From JAPWJZ01 sp035626855 (GTDB lineage Bacteria; Pseudomonadota; Alphaproteobacteria; Micavibrionales; UBA2020): DNA of 64,000 nt. Both the position numbers and the translations under genes were made by a program. Below, piece by piece: positions 34,136-43,583 of the stretch; position 1 is the first letter of the stretch; the number at the start of each line of letters is the position of its first letter. The stretch is from assembly GCA_035626855.1 (NCBI GenBank), contig DASPMW010000128.1:11920-75919 (forward strand). Direction: 5' to 3'. A model generated the notes under the pieces. The model saw nothing but the letters and a program-made list of their open reading frames with translations, ran no database searches and was not told the DNA's origin.

Positions 34136-36723
34136 CCTGTGTTGCGCATCCCGGCCGAAATGCCGCCGATTGTCAGCGCAAGCGTCTTGCGCAATTCCTT
34201 CGGCGGGTTTTTAAGGCTGCGATATTCCTTCAACAAATGCGCCTGCAGGATATTCAGCACATCGACATAGGGCGTGCGGATGCGAATGGAGCGCGCCAGC
34301 ACGGGTGATTTTTCGAGGAGATCGTCACGGGCTGTCACCTTCCGCAGCATTTCGCCCGTGGATTGCAGCCTGTGCAAATATTCCTCGGTCAGGTATTGCA
34401 GCCGCGGTTCGACCAGCAATTGCGAATAGTAACGCGTAATTTCCGCATCCGCCTTCGCAACGACCATTTCGACAAGATCCGTGACAGCCTGAAAGAAAGG
34501 CCATTCCGCATACATTTCGCGCAATTGCTCGAGGTTTCCGGCTGCGATTTCAGCATTCAGCGCGTCGCCCACGCCCAGCCAGGCGGGCAGCATCGTGCGC
34601 GATTGCGTCCAGCCGAATACCCAGGGGATTGCCCGCATGCTGTCGAGGCCGCCGCCCTTTTTGCGCCGGCCCGGGCGGCTGCCGATCTTCAACAGGCCCA
34701 GTTCCGGCGCAGGCGTGAGCTGCTGGAAATGGTCCATGAATTCCGGCGTCTCGTAAATCGTTTTGCGAAAGGCTTTCTCCGACACATCGGCGATGCGCTG
34801 CATCGCTTTATCCCAGGCCGCGTGGCGCGGCTGCGGCTTTGACAGCACGGCATCCAGAAAGCCGGAAAGATAAAGCTCCATCGTCCGCTCGGCGACGCCC
34901 GGCAGCCCGAATTTTGAATCGATCACTTCGCCCTGCTCGGTGATGCGGATGCGCTTTGTCTCCATGGGGCGTGGCAATGCCAGCAAGGCCGTTTCGATCG
35001 GGCCTCCGCCGCGCGCGACGCTGCCGCCGCGGCCATGGAAGAAGGTCGTCTGCAACCCGTGTTTTTTGCCGATGGCAAGCAGCGACGTCTGCAGCCCGTA
35101 AATTTCCCAGGCAGCCGCGAGGTAGCCGCCGCGCTTGGACGAATCCGAATATCCGACCATGATCTGCTGTTCCGCGCCCGCATGTTTACGATAGACACGG
35201 CTATTATAAAGGGCAGCCATTGTGTTCACGGCCGATTTCAGGCTCGCGGGCGTTTCAAAAAGCGGGCTGATCGGGATGTTTGCCTTCACGCCTGCTGCCT
35301 TCATGAGGAACTGCACGCCGAGCAGATCGGACACCGTCTCCGCCATGGAAATGATGTAGGGCCCAAAGAACTCGCCGGGAAATTCGTTATAGACGCGAAG
35401 CGTATCTATGACTTCGGCGGTATCCGCGGATAGCTTTTTGGGCAGGCGGAATTTCGTGGCCCTTATCGCCTTTTCCAGCAAGGTGATTTTTTTTGCCTCA
35501 TCCGCTTTCGCATAGGCCGTGCCTAAAATTTCCTCGACCGCCGCTGCATGGCGGTCCGAGCTTTGGCGGATATCGAGCTTCAGGAAACAAAGGCCGAAGA
35601 CGCGAATGCGCCAGATAAGCTCCTGCAGCGGCACGCCGGCGAGCGCGCCGGCTTTGTTCTTATGCAGATAATCCTGCATGTCGTACAAGATTGACAGCAA
35701 CTCGTTGCGCGTCAGGCCGGAAAGGGTACGGCGGAATTCGCGCAGGCGCCGCTCCGCCTTTGCGATCTGGCTGAGGCAATAATCATGCAGCTCAGCGCTT
35801 TCGCCATCCTTGTCGAAGGCAAAATTCTCCCGCAGGTTTTTGAGGGCGATCAGGTATTTCGCCGTCGCCGCGTTCGACGCTTCGCGCAATACTTTGCGCG
35901 TTATATCGGCGGTGACACCGGGATGACCGTCACGGTCGCCGCCCATCCAGGATCCAAAACGGATCGGGCGCGGGTAAACACCGGCCATATCACCGACCAC
36001 CTCTTTATAGGCCGCGCTCATCAGGTGATGGAAATCGGGAATGGCCCGCCACAGGATGCGCTCCGCCACCTCGAGGCCATAGCGGGCCTCATCCACGGGC
36101 GTCGGCTTGCGCTCGCGCACAGCGCCCGAGAGCCAAAGCTGCGTAATAAGGGAGGCGACGTCGCGCATGACGACGTCCCGCTCATACGGCGCAAGCGTGT
36201 CGTGGTCGAGCTTCAGCAGCGCGATCGATAGATCGCGATAGGCCCGCACGGCCTGGGGTCGCATGGCCTCAGTCGGATGCGCGGTCAGCACAAGCTCGAT
36301 CTGCACGTCGCGCATCGCCTCACGGATGGTTTTCTCCGGCAACCCGCGCGCCCGCAGGCGCTCGAAAGTGTCATAGGGCGACGCGCGCTGCGCATCCTTG
36401 CCGAGGCGGCGGTAATCGTTGCGGCGGCGGATGCGGTGAACCTGCTCGCAAAGGTTGGCGAGGCGCAGGAATTCCGTGAAGGCCTTGGCGACTTTGTATT
36501 TCTCGGCATGGCTGAGCCCCGCCAGTTCCTGCTCGATTGCGCGCGGCGCGGTTTTGTCGCCAAGACGGCTTTTCTGCGACAGGCGGCGCAGGGCCTCCAC
36601 CTTGTCAAAAATGCGCTTGCCTTCGAAGGTCGTGATGGTGTCGCCAAGCATCCCGCCCAGCAGCCGCACATTCGCCGTCAGCGGCGCCAGCGTGTCTTCT
36701 TTATTATCTGCGCGTCTGGCCAT
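34132..36723 (-). CDS. ppc: Phosphoenolpyruvate carboxylase
   Basis: An 863-residue anaplerotic enzyme adding bicarbonate to phosphoenolpyruvate to give oxaloacetate. The catalytic His is in VLTAHPTEAMR near residue 153. WMGGDRDGHPGVT, GYSDSSKRGGYLAAAW, FHGRGGSVARGGGP (PEP-binding loop), IRITEQGEVIDSKF, RAIPWVFGWTQSR and the C-terminal RNTG, which reaches the active site, are all present. Length matches bacterial PEPC. The start overlaps the end of proA by 20 bases, so ppc is the third gene of proB-proA-ppc. That grouping would link proline synthesis with oxaloacetate supply. Confidence 0.96.
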   Translation of the reverse strand: MARRADNKEDTLAPLTANVRLLGGMLGDTITTFEGKRIFDKVEALRRLSQKSRLGDKTAPRAIEQELAGLSHAEKYKVAKAFTEFLRLANLCEQVHRIRRRNDYRRLGKDAQRASPYDTFERLRARGLPEKTIREAMRDVQIELVLTAHPTEAMRPQAVRAYRDLSIALLKLDHDTLAPYERDVVMRDVASLITQLWLSGAVRERKPTPVDEARYGLEVAERILWRAIPDFHHLMSAAYKEVVGDMAGVYPRPIRFGSWMGGDRDGHPGVTADITRKVLREASNAATAKYLIALKNLRENFAFDKDGESAELHDYCLSQIAKAERRLREFRRTLSGLTRNELLSILYDMQDYLHKNKAGALAGVPLQELIWRIRVFGLCFLKLDIRQSSDRHAAAVEEILGTAYAKADEAKKITLLEKAIRATKFRLPKKLSADTAEVIDTLRVYNEFPGEFFGPYIISMAETVSDLLGVQFLMKAAGVKANIPISPLFETPASLKSAVNTMAALYNSRVYRKHAGAEQQIMVGYSDSSKRGGYLAAAWEIYGLQTSLLAIGKKHGLQTTFFHGRGGSVARGGGPIETALLALPRPMETKRIRITEQGEVIDSKFGLPGVAERTMELYLSGFLDAVLSKPQPRHAAWDKAMQRIADVSEKAFRKTIYETPEFMDHFQQLTPAPELGLLKIGSRPGRRKKGGGLDSMRAIPWVFGWTQSRTMLPAWLGVGDALNAEIAAGNLEQLREMYAEWPFFQAVTDLVEMVVAKADAEITRYYSQLLVEPRLQYLTEEYLHRLQSTGEMLRKVTARDDLLEKSPVLARSIRIRTPYVDVLNILQAHLLKEYRSLKNPPKELRKTLALTIGGISAGMRNTG

Positions 36724-37951
36724 TGCCCCTTACCACCCATTTATAACTCGTCAGCGCTTCCAGCCCCATAGGCCCGCGCGCATGCAGTTTCTGCGTGCTG
36801 ATGCCGATTTCCGCGCCCATGCCAAATTGCCCCCCATCCGTGAAAGCGGTCGAGGCATTGGCATAGACGGCCGCCGCGTCCACTTCGCGCAGGAAGCGTT
36901 CAATCGTCGCTTCGTCTTCGGCAATAATCGCCTCGCTATGCCGGGAGGAGTGCGCACGGATATGCGCGAGCGCAGCATCGAGGGAAGGGACTGACTTCAC
37001 CGCCATTTTGTAGGAAAGAAATTCGCAGCCGAAACTATCCTCCTGCGCGGGGCGCAGCGGGCCGTCATAGCGACCAGCCAACGCCGCAAGAGCGGGCGGG
37101 TCGGCGAAGACCTCGACGTTTTTCTCCGACAGTCCGGATACCAGTGCGGGAAGGTCGGCCAGGCGGTTTACATGAATAATCAGCGTATCGAGCGCATTGC
37201 AGACGCTCACGCGCCGCGTTTTGGCGTTAAACACAATCGCGCGGCCTTTCTCAACGTCGCCGCTTTCGTCGAAATAGGTATGAACGATGCCTGCGCCTGT
37301 TTCGATGACCGGCACACGGGCGTTCTGCCGTACGGAGTCGATCAGTCCCTGGCTGCCGCGCGGGATCAGCACATCGACGATACCGCTCGCATTCATCAGG
37401 ACTTCCGCCGCTGACCGGTCGGGGGGCAGCAGCGTGGCTGCGGCGGCCGGGAGACCATGGCTGGAAAGCGTTTCGCTTATGATCGCGGAAAAGGCGGCGT
37501 TGCTATGCCATGCTTCCTTGCCGCCTTTCAGCGCGCAGGCATTTCCGGACTTGAAACAGAGCGCAAAAACATCAACCGTCACATTCGGGCGCGCTTCATA
37601 GATTACGCCGACCAGTCCCAGCGGCACCGAGATGCGCTCGATATGCAGGCCGTTGGGAAGATCGCGCTCCAGCTGGGTGATGCCGAGCGGCGAGGGGAGG
37701 GAGGCGACGGTGCGCAGCTCGGCGGCAATCGCCGCGATCCGCTCCTCCGTCAGTTGTAACCGGTCGTAGCGCGGATCGTGCTTGGGCATCGCCGCAAGGT
37801 CTTTTTCGTTTTCCGCCAGAATATTTGCCGTGTCCTGCCGCAGCGCGTCGGCGAGCGACAACAATACCGCCTTGCGTTTCGCATCATCCAGACCCGCGAG
37901 AACCGGTGAAGCGGCCTGCGCAGCACACAACTGCGCCGTGACGTCCGTCAT
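36704..37951 (-). CDS. proA: Gamma-glutamyl phosphate reductase
   Basis: A 415-residue aldehyde dehydrogenase-fold enzyme making glutamate-5-semialdehyde for proline. VPLGLVGVIYEARPNVTVDVFALCFKSGNACALKGGKEA near residues 108-146 is diagnostic. VIETGAGIVHTYFDESGDV, the catalytic Cys in RRVSVCNALDTLIIH near 252, and FTDGGQFGMGAEIGISTQKLHARGPMGLEALTSYKWVV at the end complete it. It overlaps proB by four bases (ATGA) and ppc by 20 bases. The product of the reaction is the substrate of ProC, which is not in the window. Confidence 0.97.
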   Translation of the reverse strand: MTDVTAQLCAAQAASPVLAGLDDAKRKAVLLSLADALRQDTANILAENEKDLAAMPKHDPRYDRLQLTEERIAAIAAELRTVASLPSPLGITQLERDLPNGLHIERISVPLGLVGVIYEARPNVTVDVFALCFKSGNACALKGGKEAWHSNAAFSAIISETLSSHGLPAAAATLLPPDRSAAEVLMNASGIVDVLIPRGSQGLIDSVRQNARVPVIETGAGIVHTYFDESGDVEKGRAIVFNAKTRRVSVCNALDTLIIHVNRLADLPALVSGLSEKNVEVFADPPALAALAGRYDGPLRPAQEDSFGCEFLSYKMAVKSVPSLDAALAHIRAHSSRHSEAIIAEDEATIERFLREVDAAAVYANASTAFTDGGQFGMGAEIGISTQKLHARGPMGLEALTSYKWVVRGNGQTRR

Positions 37952-39036
37952 GTCTCGCCCCCGGCATCGATATGAAGCTGGTCGTAATGTATTAACTCAG
38001 GGCGGTTTTTCTGCCCCATATGCTCGCGCAGCTTTTCCGCGCCGTAGCGTGCGATGCCGACGCCAATGCGGCGGCCGTCGGGGTCAGCGACCTCGACCAT
38101 ATCGCCCTTCTCAAAACTTCCGCTGCATGCCTTGATGCCGACCGGCAGGATGCTGAGCGCGCGGCTGCTATCCTTCAACAGCGCATATAACTGCGCATTG
38201 ACGCGAATGACGCCGCTTTTGCGTGCGGAATCAAAGGCGATCCACTTTTTCAGGTTCGATCTCTTCTTGCGCGGCAGGATCGTCGTGCCGATTGATTCGC
38301 CGTCCGCAAGGCGCAGAATGACGTCCTTCACCTTCATTGCCGCGATATGGGTAGTAACGCCAAGATCGGACATCTTGCGCGCGGTGCCGAGCTTGCTTGC
38401 CATGCCGCCGCGGCCGAGCGCCGTTTTCGTGGCGGAAACCTTCGGCCATCCGTCTTTTTCCGGATTGATTAGGGGAATGATTTTGGCGCCCGCCTCGTCG
38501 GGGTTACGGTCATAGACGCCTTCGACGCTTGTGAGGATAAGAAGCTTGTCGGCATTCAACTGCGCGGCGATCAGGCCCGCCAACTCGTCGTTATCGGTGA
38601 ACATCAGCTCCTCGACCGCGACGCTGTCATTTTCATTGATGATCGGGATGATGTTGCCCGCCTCCAGCGTCTCGCGCAGCAGGCGTGCGATGTTCAGGTA
38701 ATGCTTGCGGGTGTGGAAATCCTGCTTGGTCAGCAGCAATTGCGCGACGGCGATGCCATGCGGGCGGAAAAGTTTCGCATAGGCCTGCATCAGTTCCGGC
38801 TGGCCGAGGCTCGCGAGCAGCTGCTTTTCCCCAAGCGTGCCGCCGTATTCCCGGCCCAGGCTTTCGCGAGCGACGCGCCGCCCCGAGGCAACGGCACCCG
38901 AGCTGACCAGCACGACGCGGTGGCCAGCCTGCTGCAGCTTAGCCACTTGGCGCACCAAGGCCGGCATCGCGCTTTTCAACAGCGTGCCGTCGCTGGCGAG
39001 GATCGCCTGAGTGCCGATCTTAATGACGATTTTCAT
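37948..39036 (-). CDS. proB: Glutamate 5-kinase
   Basis: A 362-residue kinase making gamma-glutamyl phosphate, the first and feedback-controlled step of proline synthesis. Residues 1-255 are the amino acid kinase fold (KIGTQAIL, VLVSSGAVASGRRV, IIPIINENDSVAVEELMFTDND and GRGGMASKLGTARKMSDLGV). Residues about 275-355 are a PUA domain (FEKGDMVEVADPDGRRIGVGIARYG). It is first in proB-proA-ppc. A TATAAC box at 39041-39046 sits only four bases from the ATG, so the message may have little or no leader. Confidence 0.96.
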   Translation of the reverse strand: MKIVIKIGTQAILASDGTLLKSAMPALVRQVAKLQQAGHRVVLVSSGAVASGRRVARESLGREYGGTLGEKQLLASLGQPELMQAYAKLFRPHGIAVAQLLLTKQDFHTRKHYLNIARLLRETLEAGNIIPIINENDSVAVEELMFTDNDELAGLIAAQLNADKLLILTSVEGVYDRNPDEAGAKIIPLINPEKDGWPKVSATKTALGRGGMASKLGTARKMSDLGVTTHIAAMKVKDVILRLADGESIGTTILPRKKRSNLKKWIAFDSARKSGVIRVNAQLYALLKDSSRALSILPVGIKACSGSFEKGDMVEVADPDGRRIGVGIARYGAEKLREHMGQKNRPELIHYDQLHIDAGGET

Positions 39037-39157
39037 CTGCGTTATACGAATCCCGAAACAGGCCCAAGTTTAGCGCAGCGCGACGGGTGCCTGCCGAATA
39101 TTTTAGAGCGCCATATCAGCCGTTTAATTCTTGAACCTGCTTTCGGCAGATTCATCA

Positions 39158-39186
39158 TTGACATAACGCTAGATTCTTCCTAGAAG
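39158..39186 (+). promoter_or_regulatory. Possible promoter of the four-gene TelA-like operon
   Basis: A perfect TTGACA (39158-39163) is followed after 17 bases by TAGAAG (39181-39186), a weak -10. The start codon at 39203 lies 17 bases further. The -10 overlaps the AAGGGG that would serve as ribosome binding site, which argues for caution. Confidence 0.3.
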
Positions 39187-39202
39187 GGGCAGCCATTAAT
39201 AT

Positions 39203-40738
39203 ATGACAACTCGTAACGCGGCGGTATCTTATATGTCTTACGCGACCATCATCAGCATTAAAAGCTCGATCGACAAACTCATTGGCAAGCAGGAGGCAGT
39301 CGTCGCTTCTTTCGACGCTGCGGCAAAGAACGTCACCTCCGATCTAGGCAAGGCGTTAGACGCGGTGGATGCGGCAGCGCATGCGATCGTGATCGCTGAT
39401 GATGCGGACCGTTACGCAGCCCTCAGCCGCGCTGCGAAAGACGCGCGCATCGGCCATGATTTTACCGCTATTGTCGCTGACTGGACGCAAAAGGACGCCG
39501 ACAACCGCAAGGAACGCGCCGCGCTTGAGGAAAAATGGGGTACGCGTCAGGAAGTCGCGCACAAGGCTGCTGAAGTGAAAGAAGGCATCGAACTGATCGC
39601 CTCCGCGCTGGCCGAAATCTCGCCCGAAATCGCCCAGTTCGACGTGACGTCCAAAAAGATTAAGGACCATAACGAGAAGTATAAAGGTAAGCCGAAGCTG
39701 CAGGTCACGCCGGAAAGCTACGAGAACTATTCCAAATTCGGCTGGAAGGGCGTCGGCCGCTTCCTGCTCTGGCTCGTGGGCTATCGCGGGCCGCATCGGG
39801 CCTATAAGGTGGTGAGCGAGTACAGCAAGCAATTCGGCAACTACTATGAAGACGCGCTTGAAATCGCCGATCGCCGCAAGAACGAGAAGAAACTGCAGGG
39901 CGAACAGGCGGCAAAGCAGGAGCAGTATGACGAGCTGACCGGCATCGGCCGCCGCATGGCGACCCTCGACGGCAGCTATCGTGGCAGCCAGGGAATCGCG
40001 CGCGACATCGGTGGAATCATCGAGAAAAGCGTGCTCGCCTCTGCCGACTTCGTCAAAAACCTGCTGCGCGACGTGCCCGGGCATGAAGCAGACGTGATTG
40101 CGCTGAATACGCTGAAGGCGGCCAGCCTTTCCACCCTCGCAGCGACCGTAAAGACGCAGGCATCGCTTGCCGGCGGCACGCTGCAGAAACTCAATGAACC
40201 CGGCCCCACCCTGGAGGCCGGCGTTAAAGTGGTCGGTAATGAGTCGATCAACTTTGACATCCAGCCGCTCGCGCGGATGGCGGCTGAAGCCGCGCGCTCG
40301 GGCGGAGCGGCTGCGGCGGCGCTGTCCTCGGCGAGCGACAGCCTCGAACTGCTGACTGCGCCCCCCAACACGGACTATGACACGCTGCAGGCAATGGTCG
40401 GCAAACTGGGATCGGTCAGCGTTGCACAAACGCAGATCGCTTTCAGCTTCGGCACTCTCGAGCGCAACGTAAATTCGGAAATCGAGGCCTACGAGGCGGA
40501 ACAGCGCCGCCTGGCCGAAATCGAGCGCCAGCGCATCGCGGCCGAGGCAGAGCGCGAGCGCATCCGCCTGCAGAAAGAATTCGAAAGCGTCGCCCGCCGG
40601 ACGCCGCAGGTCGATACGACGCCCGACCTGCCGTCATACACGCCGAGCACCAATATCGGGATCGGCAACCGGGGCATTACCGAACGCGGCGGATCAAGCG
40701 GCATCGGCATCGGCTCCCGCGGGATCAGCGGCAGATAA
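39203..40738 (+). CDS. Unknown helical protein, first gene of a TelA-like operon
   Basis: A 511-residue protein I do not recognise. It is nearly all helix. Residues 10-130 are charged and Ala-rich. Residues 175-200 include a conserved-looking aromatic patch (WKGVGRFLLWLVGYRGPHR), perhaps a short amphipathic or membrane-touching helix. Residues 205-245 and 430-465 are Glu/Arg/Lys-rich coiled coils. The last 28 residues are Gly/Ser-rich with GIGNRGI and GIGSRGI repeated. There is no signal peptide. The ATG at 39203 has AAGGGG 13 bases upstream, and ATG 39233 is an alternative without a binding site. It is 47 bases from the next gene and divergent from proB. Confidence 0.8.
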   Translation: MTTRNAAVSYMSYATIISIKSSIDKLIGKQEAVVASFDAAAKNVTSDLGKALDAVDAAAHAIVIADDADRYAALSRAAKDARIGHDFTAIVADWTQKDADNRKERAALEEKWGTRQEVAHKAAEVKEGIELIASALAEISPEIAQFDVTSKKIKDHNEKYKGKPKLQVTPESYENYSKFGWKGVGRFLLWLVGYRGPHRAYKVVSEYSKQFGNYYEDALEIADRRKNEKKLQGEQAAKQEQYDELTGIGRRMATLDGSYRGSQGIARDIGGIIEKSVLASADFVKNLLRDVPGHEADVIALNTLKAASLSTLAATVKTQASLAGGTLQKLNEPGPTLEAGVKVVGNESINFDIQPLARMAAEAARSGGAAAAALSSASDSLELLTAPPNTDYDTLQAMVGKLGSVSVAQTQIAFSFGTLERNVNSEIEAYEAEQRRLAEIERQRIAAEAERERIRLQKEFESVARRTPQVDTTPDLPSYTPSTNIGIGNRGITERGGSSGIGIGSRGISGR

Positions 40739-40785
40739 TTTTTAAAGAATACCAACCAATCCACATAAACCAAAAGGAAGCACAC

Positions 40786-42066
40786 ATGCCTGACAATATT
40801 CTCGACAACAAAAACATCGCCGACGCTTTCGGCGGCGCGGCCGGCAAGGCGTTCAACGAAGACATCGTTGATTACCGCAAAGCGGACCCTGAAACCAAGG
40901 CGAAGATGGACAAGCTGATTGCTTCCATCGACCTGAAAGACCTCAACTCGATCACCGTCTTCGGCAAGGAGCCGACGGATGTGTTGCGTGAATCCTCCGA
41001 AGCGATCGTGAAGCGCGCGCAGAACGCGACGAGCTTCCTCGGCGGTTTCGCCCAGATCAAGGAAAAGCTCGAGAACTTCGACTTCCAGACTGTCGGCCGT
41101 CTCGCGGCCGATTATTCGGCGAAAGTCGACCGCAAGCTGAAAATGGCGGCGTTGTCTTTCAAGAAAAGCCCGTTCATGTACGTCCTGAAAAAAGTCGGCT
41201 ACTTCTTCACCGGCATGGGCGGCGGCAAGGATTCGAACATGGACAACATCCGCCATGAAATCGACAAGAGCCTGCTGCAGTTGGCCGATGTCGTCGCGGA
41301 TCTCGAGGAATCGAAAGCAAAAATCCCGGGCGTGATCAAGGACCTCAACACGCTCGAGGAAGCCCGTCTGACCGCCTATTCCGATTACGGCATCTATGTC
41401 GGCGCGGCGCTAGAAAAATATCGCCAAGTGAAGGAAGACGTGCTGCCGAAACTGGAGCAGGAGGCGTCGACCAGCCCCCTGAAACAGGTCGAGCTGCGCA
41501 ACATCCGCCTGGCCGGAACCGTCCTCAACGCGAAAGTGACCGATATGGACACCTTCCACAAGTCGAGCCTCGTCCAGCTGAAGACGATCGACGACCTGCA
41601 GGAAGCGCTCGCGATGAGCCAGCTGAAAATCGACAGCCACCTGACGATTTCGCAGGGCCAGTGGACTGCGATCCTCGCTGAAGCCGCAACCGCCGCGCAG
41701 GTCAGTGAAATTGCTGAAAGCGTCGATGCGGCGGACAAGTTCGGCGACAAGATTTTCGAACAGTCGCAGAAACTCTCCGACATGACCAAGGCGATGTCGC
41801 GCGCGGCTTTTGGCCACGGCACCCTCGACCCGGTCAAGGTCATCCAGCACCTCGAGAAGCGCACGCAGGACATCAAGGATGACCTCGTGTTCATGACCGA
41901 GTTCAACGCGAAGATGGAAGCCCAGCGCGCGGCCCTCGACGTCGCCGGCCAGAAATTCCGCGAGGCGGCGGCGCAAGTGACCGCGCCCCGCCCGGTGCAG
42001 GAAGCGGCTGAAACCGCGGCGACCGCGGCGATGAAGGACCTGCTGGCCAACAAGCCGAAACCCTAA
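40786..42066 (+). CDS. TelA-like (toxic anion resistance family) protein
   Basis: A 426-residue cytosolic helical protein. It resembles the TelA family by layout and by local patterns: IDLKDLNSITVFGKEPTDVLRESSEAIV near residues 48-75, a glycine break FFTGMGGGKDSNMDNIRHEIDKSLLQLADVVADLE near 140-175, LNTLEEARLTAYSDYGIYVGAALEKY near 188-213, and SQLKIDSHLTISQGQWTAILAEAATAAQ near 278-305. TelA proteins occur in tellurite-resistance and envelope-stress loci, and their chemistry is not settled. No other ter gene is present. AAGGAAG seven bases before the ATG is a good ribosome binding site. The family call comes from pattern only. Confidence 0.72.
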   Translation: MPDNILDNKNIADAFGGAAGKAFNEDIVDYRKADPETKAKMDKLIASIDLKDLNSITVFGKEPTDVLRESSEAIVKRAQNATSFLGGFAQIKEKLENFDFQTVGRLAADYSAKVDRKLKMAALSFKKSPFMYVLKKVGYFFTGMGGGKDSNMDNIRHEIDKSLLQLADVVADLEESKAKIPGVIKDLNTLEEARLTAYSDYGIYVGAALEKYRQVKEDVLPKLEQEASTSPLKQVELRNIRLAGTVLNAKVTDMDTFHKSSLVQLKTIDDLQEALAMSQLKIDSHLTISQGQWTAILAEAATAAQVSEIAESVDAADKFGDKIFEQSQKLSDMTKAMSRAAFGHGTLDPVKVIQHLEKRTQDIKDDLVFMTEFNAKMEAQRAALDVAGQKFREAAAQVTAPRPVQEAAETAATAAMKDLLANKPKP

Positions 42067-42090
42067 CGAATCGAACAGGAGCCGGCCGTC

Positions 42091-43557
42091 ATGGCACTCG
42101 ATCAATCGCCCAAGCTTGTCAGCAATAAGTTTTCCGGCGCAGCCGCGCCGGATGCCAAGCGCGCGCGGATTGATGCCCGGACGGTCGGCTATCCTGCCGA
42201 TGAAGATGACCAGAAAATCTCCTGGATGGGCATGTCGCCCGCGCCCGGCAAGGGCGACGGGTGGTATGTGCTGCTCGTCGAGGAAGAGCCGAATAAATAC
42301 CTGGTTCAGGTGAACAAGGACGAGCGCATCGTCGAAGTCGTGAGGGTGCTCGGTAAGGGCGAAGACGGCCCGCTGACCTTCGAAAAGGCGGTCGAGCATC
42401 TGGCAGTATGGGAATATTCCCGCATGGCCAATGGCGCCGTGCCGCATGATAAGCAGGACCGCGACGATCTCGGCAAGCATTACTACAAGAACCTTCTGCT
42501 GAAGCGCGGCTACCTCGTCGATACGACCGGCACGCTTGCGGCAGTCGGTGATATCTACCCGGGTCAGGCCGGCAAATTCCTCAAATCCGATCTCGAGGCG
42601 CTGGAGCGCTATCAGGACGGATTGAGAGGCGAGAATATCCTCGGCGAATTGATCGCGTCCCACGATGCCATTTTCATCTCGGAGACGACGCTGGAGGAAG
42701 ACCTCCGCAGCTTCGGCGAGATCGCGATTTTTGATAAAATGCAGCTTTTCACGGATACGCTGGTCAAATACGCAGGCGTGAAGCTGAAGCAGGTGCAGGA
42801 TTTCTATGCAGACCCGACCGCCAAGGGCGGCGATGAGCTGGCAGTCGCGCTCGCGAAAAGCGGGCATTTCACGCAAGAGATGGTCGATCGCTTTAATGCC
42901 GCACGCGAAGAGCTGTTCGGCGCCGTTTTCCGTTTCTTCCATGTCGATGAAGCGGACTGGGGCAAGGAGCTGGACCTGAAAAGCAAGGAACTTCGCAAGG
43001 GGCTGCTGATTGACCCGGATGCCCAGCAAACCTACAATTATTTCGATCGCAAAATCGGCTATCCGCTGACGCCGGACGATGTCAATGCGATGCTGTTCGT
43101 CTCCGCGCGCTCGCTTGTCTATTTCCGAGAAACGCTGACGGACAGCCCGCAGAAAGACATGCTCGAGCGGAAGGGAATATACAAGCAGGGCGATATCGAC
43201 GACCTGCTTAACTACCTCGACCTGCTCGACATCAAGTTCCAGTACAAAGCGCTGGCAGAAGCCGCCGTTTCGCTGCCGGGCACCAAGCGCGACCGCGAGC
43301 TGCAGGAAAAGAAAGACGCGTTCATCCTGCGCGTACAGGGCTTCAAGGAAGGCCTGAAGGAGAGCCAGGATTATTCGCCGGCGATGGAAAAGCAGATCGA
43401 CGCGTTCATTCGCGCCAGCACTCCGATTTATCTGATCGACCGCATCGAGGCACTGCCGGCGAAAATAGCCGGGGCGCAAAAATATATTCGCGACCGCCTG
43501 CTGCCGAAACCGGCTCCGGCGCCGACCGCGCCGACCCCGAAACAGCCGACGCTTTAG
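42091..43557 (+). CDS. Unknown protein, third gene of the TelA-like operon
   Basis: A 488-residue protein that I do not recognise. Residues 45-110 look like a small beta-containing domain (KGDGWYVLLVEEEPNKYLVQVNKDERIVEVVRVLGKG). Residues 150-470 are helical and acidic, with many aromatic positions and no membrane segment. The tail is Pro/Ala/Thr-rich (LPKPAPAPTAPTPKQPTL), as in a disordered linker. CAGGAG lies eleven bases before the ATG. It begins 24 bases after the TelA-like gene and ends 26 bases before the membrane-anchored fourth gene, so it is firmly in the operon. Confidence 0.8.
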   Translation: MALDQSPKLVSNKFSGAAAPDAKRARIDARTVGYPADEDDQKISWMGMSPAPGKGDGWYVLLVEEEPNKYLVQVNKDERIVEVVRVLGKGEDGPLTFEKAVEHLAVWEYSRMANGAVPHDKQDRDDLGKHYYKNLLLKRGYLVDTTGTLAAVGDIYPGQAGKFLKSDLEALERYQDGLRGENILGELIASHDAIFISETTLEEDLRSFGEIAIFDKMQLFTDTLVKYAGVKLKQVQDFYADPTAKGGDELAVALAKSGHFTQEMVDRFNAAREELFGAVFRFFHVDEADWGKELDLKSKELRKGLLIDPDAQQTYNYFDRKIGYPLTPDDVNAMLFVSARSLVYFRETLTDSPQKDMLERKGIYKQGDIDDLLNYLDLLDIKFQYKALAEAAVSLPGTKRDRELQEKKDAFILRVQGFKEGLKESQDYSPAMEKQIDAFIRASTPIYLIDRIEALPAKIAGAQKYIRDRLLPKPAPAPTAPTPKQPTL

Positions 43558-43583
43558 GCAAGAAAATTTGAGGAGTGTGAGAG

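Noticed and set aside
41410..43479. A 689-codon minus-strand frame across genes 2 and 3 of the TelA-like operon
   Set aside because: It is the antisense shadow of genes with good ribosome binding sites and sensible composition, with no domain of its own.
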